A DNA stretch of 64,000 nt from Microbacterium immunditiarum (GCF_013409785.1 NZ_JACCBV010000001.1:3286001-3350000); one strand, 5' to 3'. Counted from the first letter of the stretch, positions 19,403 to 29,892 are shown. Made by a program: numbers and translations. The notes: generated by a model from the sequence alone, not told the origin.

Positions 19403-20072
19403 TGGGCCCGCCCGCGGGAGCGTCGTCGGCGGACTCCGACAGGATGCCGTCCTCGAGCGCGCGCCGCAGCAGGTCGACCTTCGTCGGCGCCGGCCGGCCG
19501 ACTTCGACGTACTTCACGCGCACGCGCGTGATGTTCTCCTTCGCGGTCGAGTACGCGACGCCGAGCCTGTCGGCGACGACCTTGAGCGGCAGGCCGGCAG
19601 CGTACAGCCGGAGCACGTCGCGCTCGCGGGCGGAGAGCTGCGCATCGGCGAAGGCGCGGTCGCCCTCGACGGCGCTCGCCCATTCGACGTTGTTCAGCGG
19701 CTCACCGAACGCGACGGTGCGGATCGCCGCGATGACGTCGTCGATCGGGGATGCCTTGCTCACGACTCCGGCGGCCCCCGCGGCGAGCGCCTCGCGCACG
19801 GCGGCGGGGCGGTCGGCGACGCTGTGGATGATGACGCTCGACCCGTCGGTCACGACCCGGCGGACGTTCTCGGTCACCGTCGTGCCGTCGCCCAGCGTGA
19901 GGTCGAGCACCACGACGTCCGCGGGCGGTGAGGCGCTGAAGGTGCGCCACTCGAGGTAGTCCGTCACGGTGCTGCCCGAGAAGACGACGGTCATGTTCGA
20001 ATCCCGTGCACAGGCCGCCTCGAGTCCGAGCCGGACGGACTCGTGATCGTCGATGAGCGCGACGCGCGTCAT
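19392..20072 (-). CDS. LuxR/NarL-family response regulator
   Basis: A 226-residue response regulator with an acidic pocket at D8-D9, phosphoacceptor Asp57 (VLDLTLGDG) and a C-terminal GerE/LuxR helix-turn-helix (LSARERDVLRLYAAG) at about 147-190. It pairs with the overlapping kinase. ATG at 20072 is chosen over GTG at 20078 because the TAGGCT -10 box lies exactly 6 nt before the ATG. Targets are unknown. Confidence 0.92.
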   Translation of the reverse strand: MTRVALIDDHESVRLGLEAACARDSNMTVVFSGSTVTDYLEWRTFSASPPADVVVLDLTLGDGTTVTENVRRVVTDGSSVIIHSVADRPAAVREALAAGAAGVVSKASPIDDVIAAIRTVAFGEPLNNVEWASAVEGDRAFADAQLSARERDVLRLYAAGLPLKVVADRLGVAYSTAKENITRVRVKYVEVGRPAPTKVDLLRRALEDGILSESADDAPAGGPSDR

Positions 20073-20078
20073 GGCCAC

Positions 20079-20084
20079 AGCCTA
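20079..20084 (-). promoter_or_regulatory. -10 box (TAGGCT), leaderless start of the response regulator
   Basis: TAGGCT on the minus strand, 6 nt before the ATG at 20072. It overlaps the last codons of the upstream RNA methyltransferase gene. Confidence 0.5.
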
Positions 20085-21476
20085 ACCGCGAGCGTCGGCG
20101 CGGGTGAGCACCGCGACCGCCTCGACGTGATGCGAGTTGGGGAACAGATCGACCGCGTGCACGGCCGGCGTCTCGTACCCGGCGAGCCGCAACGTCGCGA
20201 GGTCCCGCGCGAGCGCGACGGGGTCGCACGCGACGTAGACGACGGTCGCCGGAGCCAGTGCCGCGATGCCCTCGACGACCTCGCGCCCCGCCCCCGAGCG
20301 CGGCGGATCGAGCAGCACGACGCCGCGCGAGAGACGTTCGCGCTCCGGGGCGGATGCCTCGGCCACGAGCCGCGCGATCCAGCGGTCGACGCGCGCTGTC
20401 TCGGCCCGCGCGCCCACCCACTCCGCGAGGTTCTCGCCCGCGTGCTCGGTCGCGCGCGCATCCGACTCGACGCTCGTCACGCGCGTCGAGGCTCCGCCGA
20501 GATCGCCGAGCGTCGCCGCGAAGAGGCCGACCCCGCCGTAGAGGTCGAGGTGCCAGGCATCCGGGTCGATCGCAGGACCGTCTGGACGAGCCTCGCGCAG
20601 CAGCGACGACACGAGCGACGTGAGCGAATGCGCCGCGAGCCGGTGCACCTGCCAGAACCCGCCCGCGTCCACGCGGAACTCCCGTCCGCCGGCGCGCTCG
20701 ACCACGACCTCCCGGGCCGGGTCGCGTTTCGCGGGTGCCGACGAGGGTGACGGATGCCGCGCCCCGCCCGCGTTCGGACGCCCGCGTCGCCCGCCGGGCC
20801 GCGCCTCGCGCGCCGCGCGCTCGGGCCGCGGAAGCACGCGCACGCGCCCGTCCGCGGGCTGCACCAGGTCGACGCGGCCCGGCGCCATCCCGCTCAGCTC
20901 GAGCGCCGCGCGCTCGACGGCGGGCGTCGCAAGAGGAAGATCCTCGACCTCGATCACGCGGTGGCTGCGCGCGGCGTACGGCCCGATGCGGCCGTCCGCG
21001 TCGACGTGCAGGCTCACGCGCGTTCGCCAGCCGGTGCCGTCCTCGGTCTCCTCGGCCACGAGCTCATCGCGCGGCGAGAACTCCGCGAACGCGCCCTGGA
21101 GCATGACCGGGACGTCGACGCCGCCGATCCGGTGCAGCGCGTCCTGGATGACCTGCAGCTTGAGGCGCCGCTGCGCATCGAGGCGGATGTGCCCGAAGTC
21201 CGCTCCGCCGGGGCGCTGCTCCGGCGCGACGTCGATGTCGGCCTGACGCCACACATGCGGGCGGCGGTCGGGCGAGGCGTCGAGCACCTCGATCGCCTCG
21301 GCGCGCCAGTAGCGCCGCTTGTCGGCATCCGGTCCCGCCTCAGTCAGACGCGCACGGATGCGCTCGCCCGGGATCGCGTCCGGCACGAACACGACCCGGC
21401 CCTCGTGCCGAGCGACGAACACGCCGCCGTGGGCGACGCCCGTGATGTCGAGGTCGATGAGGTCGGGGCGAGTCAC
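20082..21476 (-). CDS. TrmA/RumA-family RNA 5-methyluridine methyltransferase
   Basis: A 464-residue SAM-dependent methyltransferase. An N-terminal TRAM domain (VFVPDAIPGERIRARLTE) binds RNA. The catalytic domain has LDLYGGVGLFAATLG for SAM, DPPRSGAG, and the nucleophilic Cys in YVACDPVALARDL. The iron-sulfur cysteines of E. coli RumA/RlmD are missing: the matching stretch reads APEQRPGGADFGHI. The GTG start at 21476 gives a standard length; the open frame upstream overlaps maf and is not used. The exact uridine target (tRNA or rRNA) is not determinable. Confidence 0.88.
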   Translation of the reverse strand: MTRPDLIDLDITGVAHGGVFVARHEGRVVFVPDAIPGERIRARLTEAGPDADKRRYWRAEAIEVLDASPDRRPHVWRQADIDVAPEQRPGGADFGHIRLDAQRRLKLQVIQDALHRIGGVDVPVMLQGAFAEFSPRDELVAEETEDGTGWRTRVSLHVDADGRIGPYAARSHRVIEVEDLPLATPAVERAALELSGMAPGRVDLVQPADGRVRVLPRPERAAREARPGGRRGRPNAGGARHPSPSSAPAKRDPAREVVVERAGGREFRVDAGGFWQVHRLAAHSLTSLVSSLLREARPDGPAIDPDAWHLDLYGGVGLFAATLGDLGGASTRVTSVESDARATEHAGENLAEWVGARAETARVDRWIARLVAEASAPERERLSRGVVLLDPPRSGAGREVVEGIAALAPATVVYVACDPVALARDLATLRLAGYETPAVHAVDLFPNSHHVEAVAVLTRADARG

Positions 21477-21518
21477 CCTTCCACTCTTCCATGCGCAGGA
21501 CGTGCTTCCGCCCGGCGG

Positions 21519-21524
21519 TACGGT
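21519..21524 (+). promoter_or_regulatory. -10 box (TACGGT), leaderless start of maf
   Basis: TACGGT lies 6 nt before the ATG at 21531. Confidence 0.5.
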
Positions 21525-21530
21525 GGGCGC

Positions 21531-22205
21531 ATGCGCGTGTGCCTCGCCTCGACCTCGCCCGCCCGGCTCATGCTCCTCCGGCAGGCGGGGATCGACCCCC
21601 TCACGCTGGCTCCCGAGGTCGACGAGGACGCCGTGATCGCGACGGTCGAGGCGGCCGAGGGGCGCACGCTCGATCCCGACGAGCACGTGCTGCTGCTCGC
21701 GCGCCGCAAGGCGGCGGACGTGGCGGCGCGCCTCGCCGACGACGCCCCGGAGTTCGACGGGATCGTGATCGGCGGCGACTCGATGTTCCTGTTCGAGGGC
21801 GTCGTGCTCGGCAAGCCCTACACGCCCGAGGCTGCGCGTGAGCGCTGGCACGCGATGCGGGGGCGATCGGGGGAGCTGCACTCGGGCCACGCCGTCGTGC
21901 GCGTGCAGCCGGGGCGGCCGCCGCGCGAGGCGCACGGGGTGGCCGAGGCATCCGTCTTCTTCGCCGGTGATCTGACGGATGCCGAGATCGACGCGTACGT
22001 CGCATCGGAGGAGCCCCTGCACGTCGCCGGCGCCTTCACGATCGACAGTCTCGGGGGCCCGTTCATCGAGCGCGTCGAGGGCGATCCATCGACCGTCGTC
22101 GGCATGTCGCTTTCGACCCTGCGGCGGCTCGTGCGGGAGCTCGACGTCGAGTGGCCCGAACTGTGGCTGCACAACGCCCCGCCGGTCGGCTCGGTCGAAG
22201 GGTGA
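21531..22205 (+). CDS. maf: Maf/YceF-family nucleotide pyrophosphatase
   Basis: Maf proteins hydrolyse modified or canonical NTPs such as dTTP and UTP and are linked to septum control. The 224-residue product has ASTSPARLMLLRQAG at the start, GGDSMFLFEG around the catalytic Asp, GKPYTPEAAR, and SGHAVV. The start is fixed by a leaderless promoter. It lies between the RNA methyltransferase and accA, as maf does near accD5 and accA3 in mycobacteria. Confidence 0.93.
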   Translation: MRVCLASTSPARLMLLRQAGIDPLTLAPEVDEDAVIATVEAAEGRTLDPDEHVLLLARRKAADVAARLADDAPEFDGIVIGGDSMFLFEGVVLGKPYTPEAARERWHAMRGRSGELHSGHAVVRVQPGRPPREAHGVAEASVFFAGDLTDAEIDAYVASEEPLHVAGAFTIDSLGGPFIERVEGDPSTVVGMSLSTLRRLVRELDVEWPELWLHNAPPVGSVEG

Positions 22206-22293
22206 GACCGGGGCGAAATCACTTGTAGTTGGACGCCCACGTTTTTCACTCGTTCTTGTGCGATGCGCCCAAATCGCGCGAGGGGGCGCTCGG

Positions 22294-22299
22294 TAGGCT
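22294..22299 (+). promoter_or_regulatory. -10 box (TAGGCT), leaderless start of accA
   Basis: TAGGCT lies 7 nt before the ATG at 22307. The 7-nt gap happens to be GGCATCC, the heptamer enriched in this window. Confidence 0.5.
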
Positions 22300-22306
22300 G
22301 GCATCC

Positions 22307-24073
<1,767 letters not shown>

Positions 24074-24132
24074 CGTCGCCGGCCGTCACCCGGCACCCGG
24101 CTCCCCCCTGAGGCGCCGAGGTCGCGCGGAGT

Positions 24133-24168
24133 GCGCTCGCGCGGGCTCGGCGCGGTCCGCGCGAGCGC
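24133..24168. terminator. 12-bp GC stem between convergent accA and lpdA
   Basis: GCGCTCGCGCGG (24133-24144) pairs perfectly with CCGCGCGAGCGC (24157-24168) across a 12-nt loop, in the 143-bp gap between convergent genes. There is no T-run, so it would be an intrinsic terminator of the GC-rich actinobacterial kind. Confidence 0.6.
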
Positions 24169-24186
24169 GCCAAGACGGCGACGGGA

Positions 24187-24204
24187 CGGATGCCGCGGCA
24201 TCCG
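24187..24204. repeat. 18-bp palindrome of two GGATGCC-type heptamers
   Basis: CGGATGCCGCGGCATCCG is a perfect palindrome just past the lpdA stop. It consists of the window's enriched heptamer and its reverse complement. It may be part of the lpdA terminator. Confidence 0.6.
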
Positions 24205-24216
24205 CCACACCCCGTA

Positions 24217-25665
24217 TCAGCCGCCCGTGCCCGGCTGATCGACGACGTGCATCGCGCGCGCGGCGTCCGTGATGCTGCCCGACAGCGACGGGTACACGGC
24301 GAACACGCGCGAGACCTGGTCGACCGTGAGGCGGCGCTCGACGGCGATCGCGATCGGGTAGATGAGCTCCGACGCGCGCGGGCCGACGATGACGCCGCCG
24401 ACGACGGTACCGCTCCCGGCGCGCGCGATGATCTTCACGAAGCCGTCCTTGATGCCCATCATCTTCGCGCGGGCGTTCGCGGCGAGCGGAAGCTTGTGCA
24501 CGACGCCGTTGAGGAGGCCGTCGTCGATGTCCTTCTCCTGCCATCCCACCGTGGCGATCTCGGGCGCGGTGAAGATGTTCGACGTGATGCGGCGCGATTC
24601 GAGCGGGATGACGACGTCGCCGAGCGCATGGAAGATCGCGGTGCGGCCCTGCATCGAGGCCACCGACGCGAGCGGGATGAACGTCGTGCAGTCGCCGGCC
24701 GCGTAGATGTTCGGCACGGAAGTCCGTGCGACGCGGTTGACCTGGATGTGCCCCGACTCGGTCATCTGAACGCCCGCCTCCTCGAGGCCGATGCCCTTCG
24801 TGTTCGGGATCGAGCCGACGGCCATGAGGCAGTGACTGCCCTCGACGGTGCGTCCGTCGGACAGCGTCACGACCACCGCGTCGCCGTGCCGCTCGACGCT
24901 CTCGGCGCGGGACTTGCCGAGCACCGTCATGCCGCCGCGCTTGAAGACCTTCTCCAGCACGGCGGCCGCGTCGCGGTCCTCGCCCGGGAGCACGTGCTCA
25001 CGGCTCGACACGAGCGTGACCTTCGAGCCGAGGTTCATGTAGGCACCGGCGAACTCGGCGCCCGTGACACCCGACCCGACCACGATGAGGTGCTCGGGGA
25101 GGGCGGTCATGTCGTAGAGCTGCGTCCACGTGAGGATGCGCTCGCCGTCGGGGACGGCGCTCGGCAGCACGCGCGGCGACGAGCCCGTCGAGACGACGAG
25201 CGTGTCGGCCTCGATCCGGTCGAAGTCGGTGCCGCCGGGGCCCGTTGAGGCGACGACGGCGTGGTCGCCCTCCAGGCGGCCGTGACCCGAGATGATGCGC
25301 ACGCCCGCCTCGACGAGCGAGGCGCGCATGTCGTCGGACTGCTGGCGCGCGAGCGAGAGGAGGCGCTTGTTCACGGCGGCGAGGTTGATCGCGATCTCGG
25401 GCTTGAGGGGCTTGCCCTCCTTGGTCTTCGCGAACAGCTGCACCCCCAGATCGCTCGCACCGGCGATCGCGACGGCCGCGTCGGCGGTGGCGATGAGCGA
25501 CTTCGAGGGCACGACGTCGGTGATGACCGCCGACCCTCCGACACCCGCCCGTTCGATGAGGGTGACCTCCGCTCCGAGCTGGGCCGCGGCGAGAGCCGCT
25601 TCGTACCCGCCGGGTCCGCCGCCGATGATCGCGACGCTCTGGGTGCGCTCGAAGCTCACAGACAT
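24217..25665 (-). CDS. lpdA: NAD(P)H-quinone dehydrogenase / LpdA-type flavoprotein
   Basis: A 482-residue flavoprotein disulfide reductase family member. It has GGGPGG for FAD (residues 14-19), a second nucleotide site GSGVTGAEFAG, and YAAGDCT near the C-terminal third. The redox-active CxxxxC of true lipoamide dehydrogenases is replaced by GVGGSAVITDVVPSK, with no cysteine. This matches M. tuberculosis LpdA (Rv3303c), a quinone reductase rather than a lipoamide dehydrogenase. ATG at 25665 is favoured by a GAGAAT box 7 nt upstream; an in-frame ATG lies 3 codons earlier. Confidence 0.9.
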   Translation of the reverse strand: MSVSFERTQSVAIIGGGPGGYEAALAAAQLGAEVTLIERAGVGGSAVITDVVPSKSLIATADAAVAIAGASDLGVQLFAKTKEGKPLKPEIAINLAAVNKRLLSLARQQSDDMRASLVEAGVRIISGHGRLEGDHAVVASTGPGGTDFDRIEADTLVVSTGSSPRVLPSAVPDGERILTWTQLYDMTALPEHLIVVGSGVTGAEFAGAYMNLGSKVTLVSSREHVLPGEDRDAAAVLEKVFKRGGMTVLGKSRAESVERHGDAVVVTLSDGRTVEGSHCLMAVGSIPNTKGIGLEEAGVQMTESGHIQVNRVARTSVPNIYAAGDCTTFIPLASVASMQGRTAIFHALGDVVIPLESRRITSNIFTAPEIATVGWQEKDIDDGLLNGVVHKLPLAANARAKMMGIKDGFVKIIARAGSGTVVGGVIVGPRASELIYPIAIAVERRLTVDQVSRVFAVYPSLSGSITDAARAMHVVDQPGTGG

Positions 25666-25672
25666 GAGGACC

Positions 25673-25678
25673 ATTCTC
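25673..25678 (-). promoter_or_regulatory. Possible -10 box (GAGAAT) for lpdA
   Basis: GAGAAT on the minus strand, 7 nt before the ATG at 25665. It lacks the first T of the consensus, so it is weaker than the other boxes here. Confidence 0.35.
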
Positions 25679-25742
25679 CCAGTCGCGAGGCCCCGCCACG
25701 ACCGCGGTCGTTCCATCCGTGGCCCGTGGCGTTCGGCGGCGC

Positions 25743-25748
25743 TAGCGT
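25743..25748 (+). promoter_or_regulatory. -10 box (TAGCGT), leaderless start of the purine nucleoside phosphorylase gene
   Basis: TAGCGT lies 6 nt before the ATG at 25755. Confidence 0.5.
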
Positions 25749-25754
25749 AAGGGC

Positions 25755-26588
25755 ATGCCGAACACGACCGAGAACCCGCTCGACGATCCCGCCGCCGATC
25801 CGTTCGCCGTGGCCGAGCAGGCCGCATCCGACATCGCGCGACTCACCCGCGTCGAGCGCCACGACATCGCCCTCACCCTCGGCAGCGGGTGGAGCAAGGC
25901 GGCGGAGCTCATCGGCGAGACCACCGTCGAGATCCCCGCCACCGAGGTCACCGGCTTCACCCGGTCCGCGGTCGCGGGCCACGCGGGCACGCTCCGCAGC
26001 ATCGTCACGCCGCGCGGCAGGCGCGTGCTCGTGATCGGGTCCCGCACGCACTTCTACGAGGGCCACGGCGTGCGCCGCGTGGTGCACAGCGTCCGCACGG
26101 CCGCCGCGACCGGCGCGCGGATCATGGTGCTGACGAACGGCGCGGGCGGGGTCAAGAGCACGTGGCGGCCGGGCCGGCCGGTGCTGATCAGCGACCACAT
26201 CAACCTCACCGCCGCGAGCCCGCTCGAGGGCGCGACGTTCGTCGATCTCACGGACCTGTACTCGATCCGCCTGCGCGACCTCGCCCGCACGATCGATCCG
26301 AGCCTCGACGAGGGCGTGTACTGCCAGTTCCGCGGACCGCAGTACGAGACGCCGGCCGAGGTTCGCATGGCGAAGACCATCGGCGGTCACATCGTCGGCA
26401 TGTCGACGGCGCTCGAGGCGATCGCGGCGCGCGAGGCCGGCATGGAGGTGCTCGGCATGTCGCTCATCACGAACATGGCCGCGGGCATCCAGACCACCCC
26501 CCTGAGCCACCAGGAGGTGATCGAGGCCGGCCGCCAGGCGGAGCCCGTCATCTCCAAGCTCCTGGCCGGAATCGTCGGGGCGCTGTGA
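25755..26588 (+). CDS. punA: Purine-nucleoside phosphorylase
   Basis: This enzyme splits inosine and guanosine with phosphate into base and ribose-1-phosphate. The 277-residue product is of the trimeric PNP class: LGSGWSKAAE binds phosphate, then TNGAGGVKSTWRPG, QFRGPQYETPAEVRM and the C-terminal GMSLITNMAAG. The start follows a leaderless promoter. Its stop overlaps the GTG of the phosphohexomutase gene, pairing ribose-1-phosphate release with a mutase, as in the mycobacterial deoD-pmmB pair. Confidence 0.95.
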   Translation: MPNTTENPLDDPAADPFAVAEQAASDIARLTRVERHDIALTLGSGWSKAAELIGETTVEIPATEVTGFTRSAVAGHAGTLRSIVTPRGRRVLVIGSRTHFYEGHGVRRVVHSVRTAAATGARIMVLTNGAGGVKSTWRPGRPVLISDHINLTAASPLEGATFVDLTDLYSIRLRDLARTIDPSLDEGVYCQFRGPQYETPAEVRMAKTIGGHIVGMSTALEAIAAREAGMEVLGMSLITNMAAGIQTTPLSHQEVIEAGRQAEPVISKLLAGIVGAL

Positions 26589-28273
26589 GCGACGCGGTGC
26601 TGGAGAAGGCGCGGGCGTGGCTCGCGCAGGATCCGGACGGCGAGACCCGCACCGAGCTCCGGGAGATCATCGAGCGCGCCGAGTCCGGTGACGCGGACGC
26701 GGTCGCCGACCTCGAGGACCGCTTCGGCGCGCGGCTGCAGTTCGGCACGGCGGGGCTGCGCGGCGCGCTCGGCGCCGGAAGCAACCGCATGAACCGCGTG
26801 CTCGTCGCGCAGGCGGCGGCGGGTCTCGCGGCGTATGTGCTCGAGAAGGCGGATCCGGATGCCGCAGAGCCCCCGCTCGTCGTCATCGGCTACGACGGCC
26901 GGCGGAACTCCGACGTGTTCGCTCGCGACTCCGCCGAGCTGTTCACGGGGGCGGGGCTGCGCGCCGTGATCCTGCCGCGGAAGCTCCCCACGCCGGTGCT
27001 CGCATTCGCCGTGCGCGAGCTCGGGGCCGCGGCGGGCGTGATGGTCACCGCGAGCCACAACCCGCCCGACGACAACGGGTACAAGGTCTACCTCGGCGGC
27101 CAGGACGAGGGGGCGCAGATCGTGCCGCCCGCCGACGCCGAGATCTCCGCGCACATCGAGCGCGTCGCCGCCGAGGGCGACATCACGTCCCTCCCGCGCT
27201 CGGTCGCGTTCGAGCTGGCTCCCGAGTCGCTCGTCGAGGCGTACATCGCGGCCACCGCCGCCGTCGCGCCCGCGCCCGCGGGGGCGGAGGGCCTCACGTG
27301 GGTCTACACCGCGATGCACGGGGTGGGGTGGGAGACGTTCTCACGGATCCTCGATGTGGCGGGCTACCCGCAGCCGACGACGGTCACGGCGCAGCTCGAA
27401 CCCGACGGCACGTTCCCGACGGTGGCGTTCCCCAACCCGGAGGAGCCCGGCGCGATGGATCTCGCCTTCGAGACGGCGCGCGAAGCGGGCGCCGAGCTCA
27501 TCATCGCGAACGACCCCGACGCCGACCGGCTCGCGGTCGCCGTGCCCGACGAATCGGCCGACGGCGGATGGCGGCGCCTCACGGGCAACCAGGTCGGGCT
27601 GCTGCTCGGGTGGCGGGCGGCGCGCCTGGCGGCGGATTCCGGCGACGTCGAGGGCGCGTCGCTCGCGTGCTCGCTCGTGTCGTCGCCGGGGCTCGAGGTG
27701 GTCGCGCGCCATTACGGCCTGGACTTCCACGCGACGCTGACGGGCTTCAAGTGGATCTCGCGCGCGCCCGGCCTCGTGTTCGGCTACGAGGAGGCCCTCG
27801 GCTACCTCGTGAACCCCGAGACCGTGCGCGACAAGGACGGCATCTCCGCCGCGGTCGCGCTCCTGGGCATGGCGGCGGAGGCGCGCGGGCGGGGCGCGAC
27901 CGTGTCCGACCTCCTCGACGAGTTCGACGCGACGTTCGGGTTCTTCGCGAGCGACCAGGTGTCGGTGCGCGTGGACGACCTCTCGGTGATCGGGCGCATC
28001 ATGGGGGCGCTGCGGGCGGAGCATCCGTCGTCGATCGGCGACGTCGAGGTCGAGCGCGTCGACGATCTGCTCGAAGGGTCGGACGGGGTGCCGCCCGCCG
28101 ACGTGCTGCGGTACACGCTCGTCGACGGCTCGCGGCTGATCGTCCGGCCCAGCGGCACCGAGCCGAAGGTCAAGCTGTACCTCGACGCGCGCGGCGAATC
28201 CGCCGAAGACGCCGGCGCACGGGTCGCCGCGCTCGCGGCCGGGGTGAGGAGCCTGCTCGACGAGCTCACGTGA
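26585..28273 (+). CDS. Phospho-sugar mutase (PMM/PGM/phosphopentomutase-like)
   Basis: A 562-residue alpha-D-phosphohexomutase. It has the phosphoserine loop VMVTASHNPPDDNGYKVY, the metal site NDPDADR, and the C-terminal phosphate-binding RPSGTEPK. The GTG start overlaps the punA stop. The length and coupling to punA resemble mycobacterial PmmB and the phosphopentomutase-like branch, so ribose-1-phosphate to ribose-5-phosphate is a likely reaction. Phosphomannomutase activity is also possible and would feed the manC product. Confidence 0.9.
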   Translation: MSDAVLEKARAWLAQDPDGETRTELREIIERAESGDADAVADLEDRFGARLQFGTAGLRGALGAGSNRMNRVLVAQAAAGLAAYVLEKADPDAAEPPLVVIGYDGRRNSDVFARDSAELFTGAGLRAVILPRKLPTPVLAFAVRELGAAAGVMVTASHNPPDDNGYKVYLGGQDEGAQIVPPADAEISAHIERVAAEGDITSLPRSVAFELAPESLVEAYIAATAAVAPAPAGAEGLTWVYTAMHGVGWETFSRILDVAGYPQPTTVTAQLEPDGTFPTVAFPNPEEPGAMDLAFETAREAGAELIIANDPDADRLAVAVPDESADGGWRRLTGNQVGLLLGWRAARLAADSGDVEGASLACSLVSSPGLEVVARHYGLDFHATLTGFKWISRAPGLVFGYEEALGYLVNPETVRDKDGISAAVALLGMAAEARGRGATVSDLLDEFDATFGFFASDQVSVRVDDLSVIGRIMGALRAEHPSSIGDVEVERVDDLLEGSDGVPPADVLRYTLVDGSRLIVRPSGTEPKVKLYLDARGESAEDAGARVAALAAGVRSLLDELT

Positions 28274-28307
28274 GCGGCGGACGGCGTGTTGCGCGAGAGG
28301 CGAGACG

Positions 28308-28317
28308 CGATATATCG
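28308..28317. promoter_or_regulatory. CGATATATCG palindrome upstream of the MFS gene
   Basis: A perfect 10-bp palindrome, strikingly A/T-rich for this region, lies 36-45 nt before the MFS start. It could be an operator for a PadR- or TetR-like repressor, or contain a TATATC -10 box. No regulator gene is adjacent. Confidence 0.4.
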
Positions 28318-28352
28318 TGAGTGACCTCAGGTAGCGGTGAGGAGTGGAGTCG

Positions 28353-29840
28353 ATGGTCACCGGACGCGAAGACGAGACGGATGCCACGCCTCCTCCCCCT
28401 CCGCACGACCCGGCGCCTGCGGCGCCCGAGTCCCCGCTGACGGCGCCCGCCCTCGCGGGTGCGCCTGACGCCATCGCCCGCGACACCGGGGCGGTGCCGA
28501 CCGTCGAGGAGCCGGGCCCACCCGACCCGCCGCACTGGCTGCGGCGCACCGTCATGTTCCTGAGCGGCCAGACGGTGAGCCTTTTCGGCTCGATGCTCGT
28601 GCAGTACGCGGTGTTCTGGTACCTCACAATCACGTACCAGTCGGGCCTCATCATGATGCTCGCCGCGCTGTTCGGGTTCCTGCCCCAGGCGGTGGTGTCG
28701 ATCTTCGCGGGCGTGTGGGCGGACCGCCACAACCGGAAGCTCATCATCATGGGGGCGGATGCCGCGATCGCCGCGTCGACCCTCGCGCTCGCGCTCATCA
28801 TGATGACGGGCTACGACGCCGTATGGCTCATCTTCCTGACGCTCGCGATCCGGTCGACGGGCCAGGGCATCCAGCTGCCGGCCGTGTCGGCGCTCGTCCC
28901 GCAGATCGTGCCGACGCGCAACCTCATCCGCGTGAATGGCATCAACGGATCGATCCAGTCCGCGCTCGCGCTCCTCGCACCCGCCGCAGCGGGCGGCCTC
29001 TTCGCGTGGGCGTCAGCCGCGACCGGCGGCACGGCCGGGTCGCTCGTGCCGATCTTCTTCATCGACGTCGTGACGGCGGTCATCGGCATCGGCATCCTCG
29101 CGCTCATCCCCGTGCCGACGATCCGCCGCGCCGCCGACGCGCACGTGGGCTATTTCGCCGACCTCGTCGACGGCGTGCGCTACGTCGCGAACCACGCGTT
29201 CGTGCGGTGGCTGCTCGTGCTCTTCGCCATCATCTTCCTGCTGATGGTGGCGCCCTCGAACCTCACGCCGCTCATGATCGTCCGCTCGTTCCCCGCGGGC
29301 GAGACTCAGGACGTCGTCAACCTCGCGATCCTCGAGGTCGCGTTCAGCGTCGGCATGATGCTCGGCGGCATCCTCGTGGCGTCGTTCTTCGCGAAGCGCA
29401 GCCGCATCGGTCTCATCGTCGTGTCGTCGCTCGTGTTCGGCGTGCTGTCGGTGGGCCTCGGGCTGTCGCCCAACGTGTGGATCTTCTTCGGCTTCATGTT
29501 CCTGGTGGGCCTGGCCGTCCCGTTCTTCTCGACGCCGTCGATGACGCTCCTGCAGGAGACGGTCGAGCCCGAGCGCCAGGGCCGCGTGTTCGGGTTCGTC
29601 GGGATCGTCATGGCCGTCGCGATGCCGATCGGCATGCTCGTGTTCGGTCCGCTCGCCGACGTCGTCGCGATCGAGGCGCTGCTCGTGGCAGCCGGACTGC
29701 TCACCTTCGTCGCGGTCGGCGCGGCGATCGGCCTCCCGGCGGGCAGGCGCGCACTCGCCGCCGCCCGTATCGCGGCCGCGTCGGGCGACCCGGCGAAGGG
29801 TGCCGCGGCCGCCGAGGCGGCGATGCACTCCGACCAGTGA
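28353..29840 (+). CDS. MFS transporter, drug-efflux-like
   Basis: The 495-residue protein has a Pro/Ala-rich cytoplasmic N-terminus of about 65 residues and then about 12 membrane helices starting near MFLSGQTVSLFGSMLVQYAV. The loop GVWADRHNRK is the MFS motif A between helices 2 and 3. It resembles the macrolide-efflux (MefA)/enterobactin-exporter branch. ATG at 28353 has AGGAG 8 nt upstream; the GTG at 28344 overlaps that site and is less likely. The CGATATATCG palindrome upstream suggests repressor control. Confidence 0.88.
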   Translation: MVTGREDETDATPPPPPHDPAPAAPESPLTAPALAGAPDAIARDTGAVPTVEEPGPPDPPHWLRRTVMFLSGQTVSLFGSMLVQYAVFWYLTITYQSGLIMMLAALFGFLPQAVVSIFAGVWADRHNRKLIIMGADAAIAASTLALALIMMTGYDAVWLIFLTLAIRSTGQGIQLPAVSALVPQIVPTRNLIRVNGINGSIQSALALLAPAAAGGLFAWASAATGGTAGSLVPIFFIDVVTAVIGIGILALIPVPTIRRAADAHVGYFADLVDGVRYVANHAFVRWLLVLFAIIFLLMVAPSNLTPLMIVRSFPAGETQDVVNLAILEVAFSVGMMLGGILVASFFAKRSRIGLIVVSSLVFGVLSVGLGLSPNVWIFFGFMFLVGLAVPFFSTPSMTLLQETVEPERQGRVFGFVGIVMAVAMPIGMLVFGPLADVVAIEALLVAAGLLTFVAVGAAIGLPAGRRALAAARIAAASGDPAKGAAAAEAAMHSDQ

Positions 29841-29886
29841 CGGCCGCTTCCGGAGGGCGGCGTCGGCACGCGCGCCGGAGCGGTTC

Positions 29887-29892
29887 TAGGCT
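29887..29892 (+). promoter_or_regulatory. -10 box (TAGGCT), leaderless start of a GNAT gene
   Basis: TAGGCT lies 6 nt before the GTG at 29899. Confidence 0.5.

Noticed and set aside
20754..21530. N-terminal extension of maf to a 483-residue protein
   Set aside because: The extra part is antisense to the RNA methyltransferase gene, and the leaderless promoter places the start at 21531.
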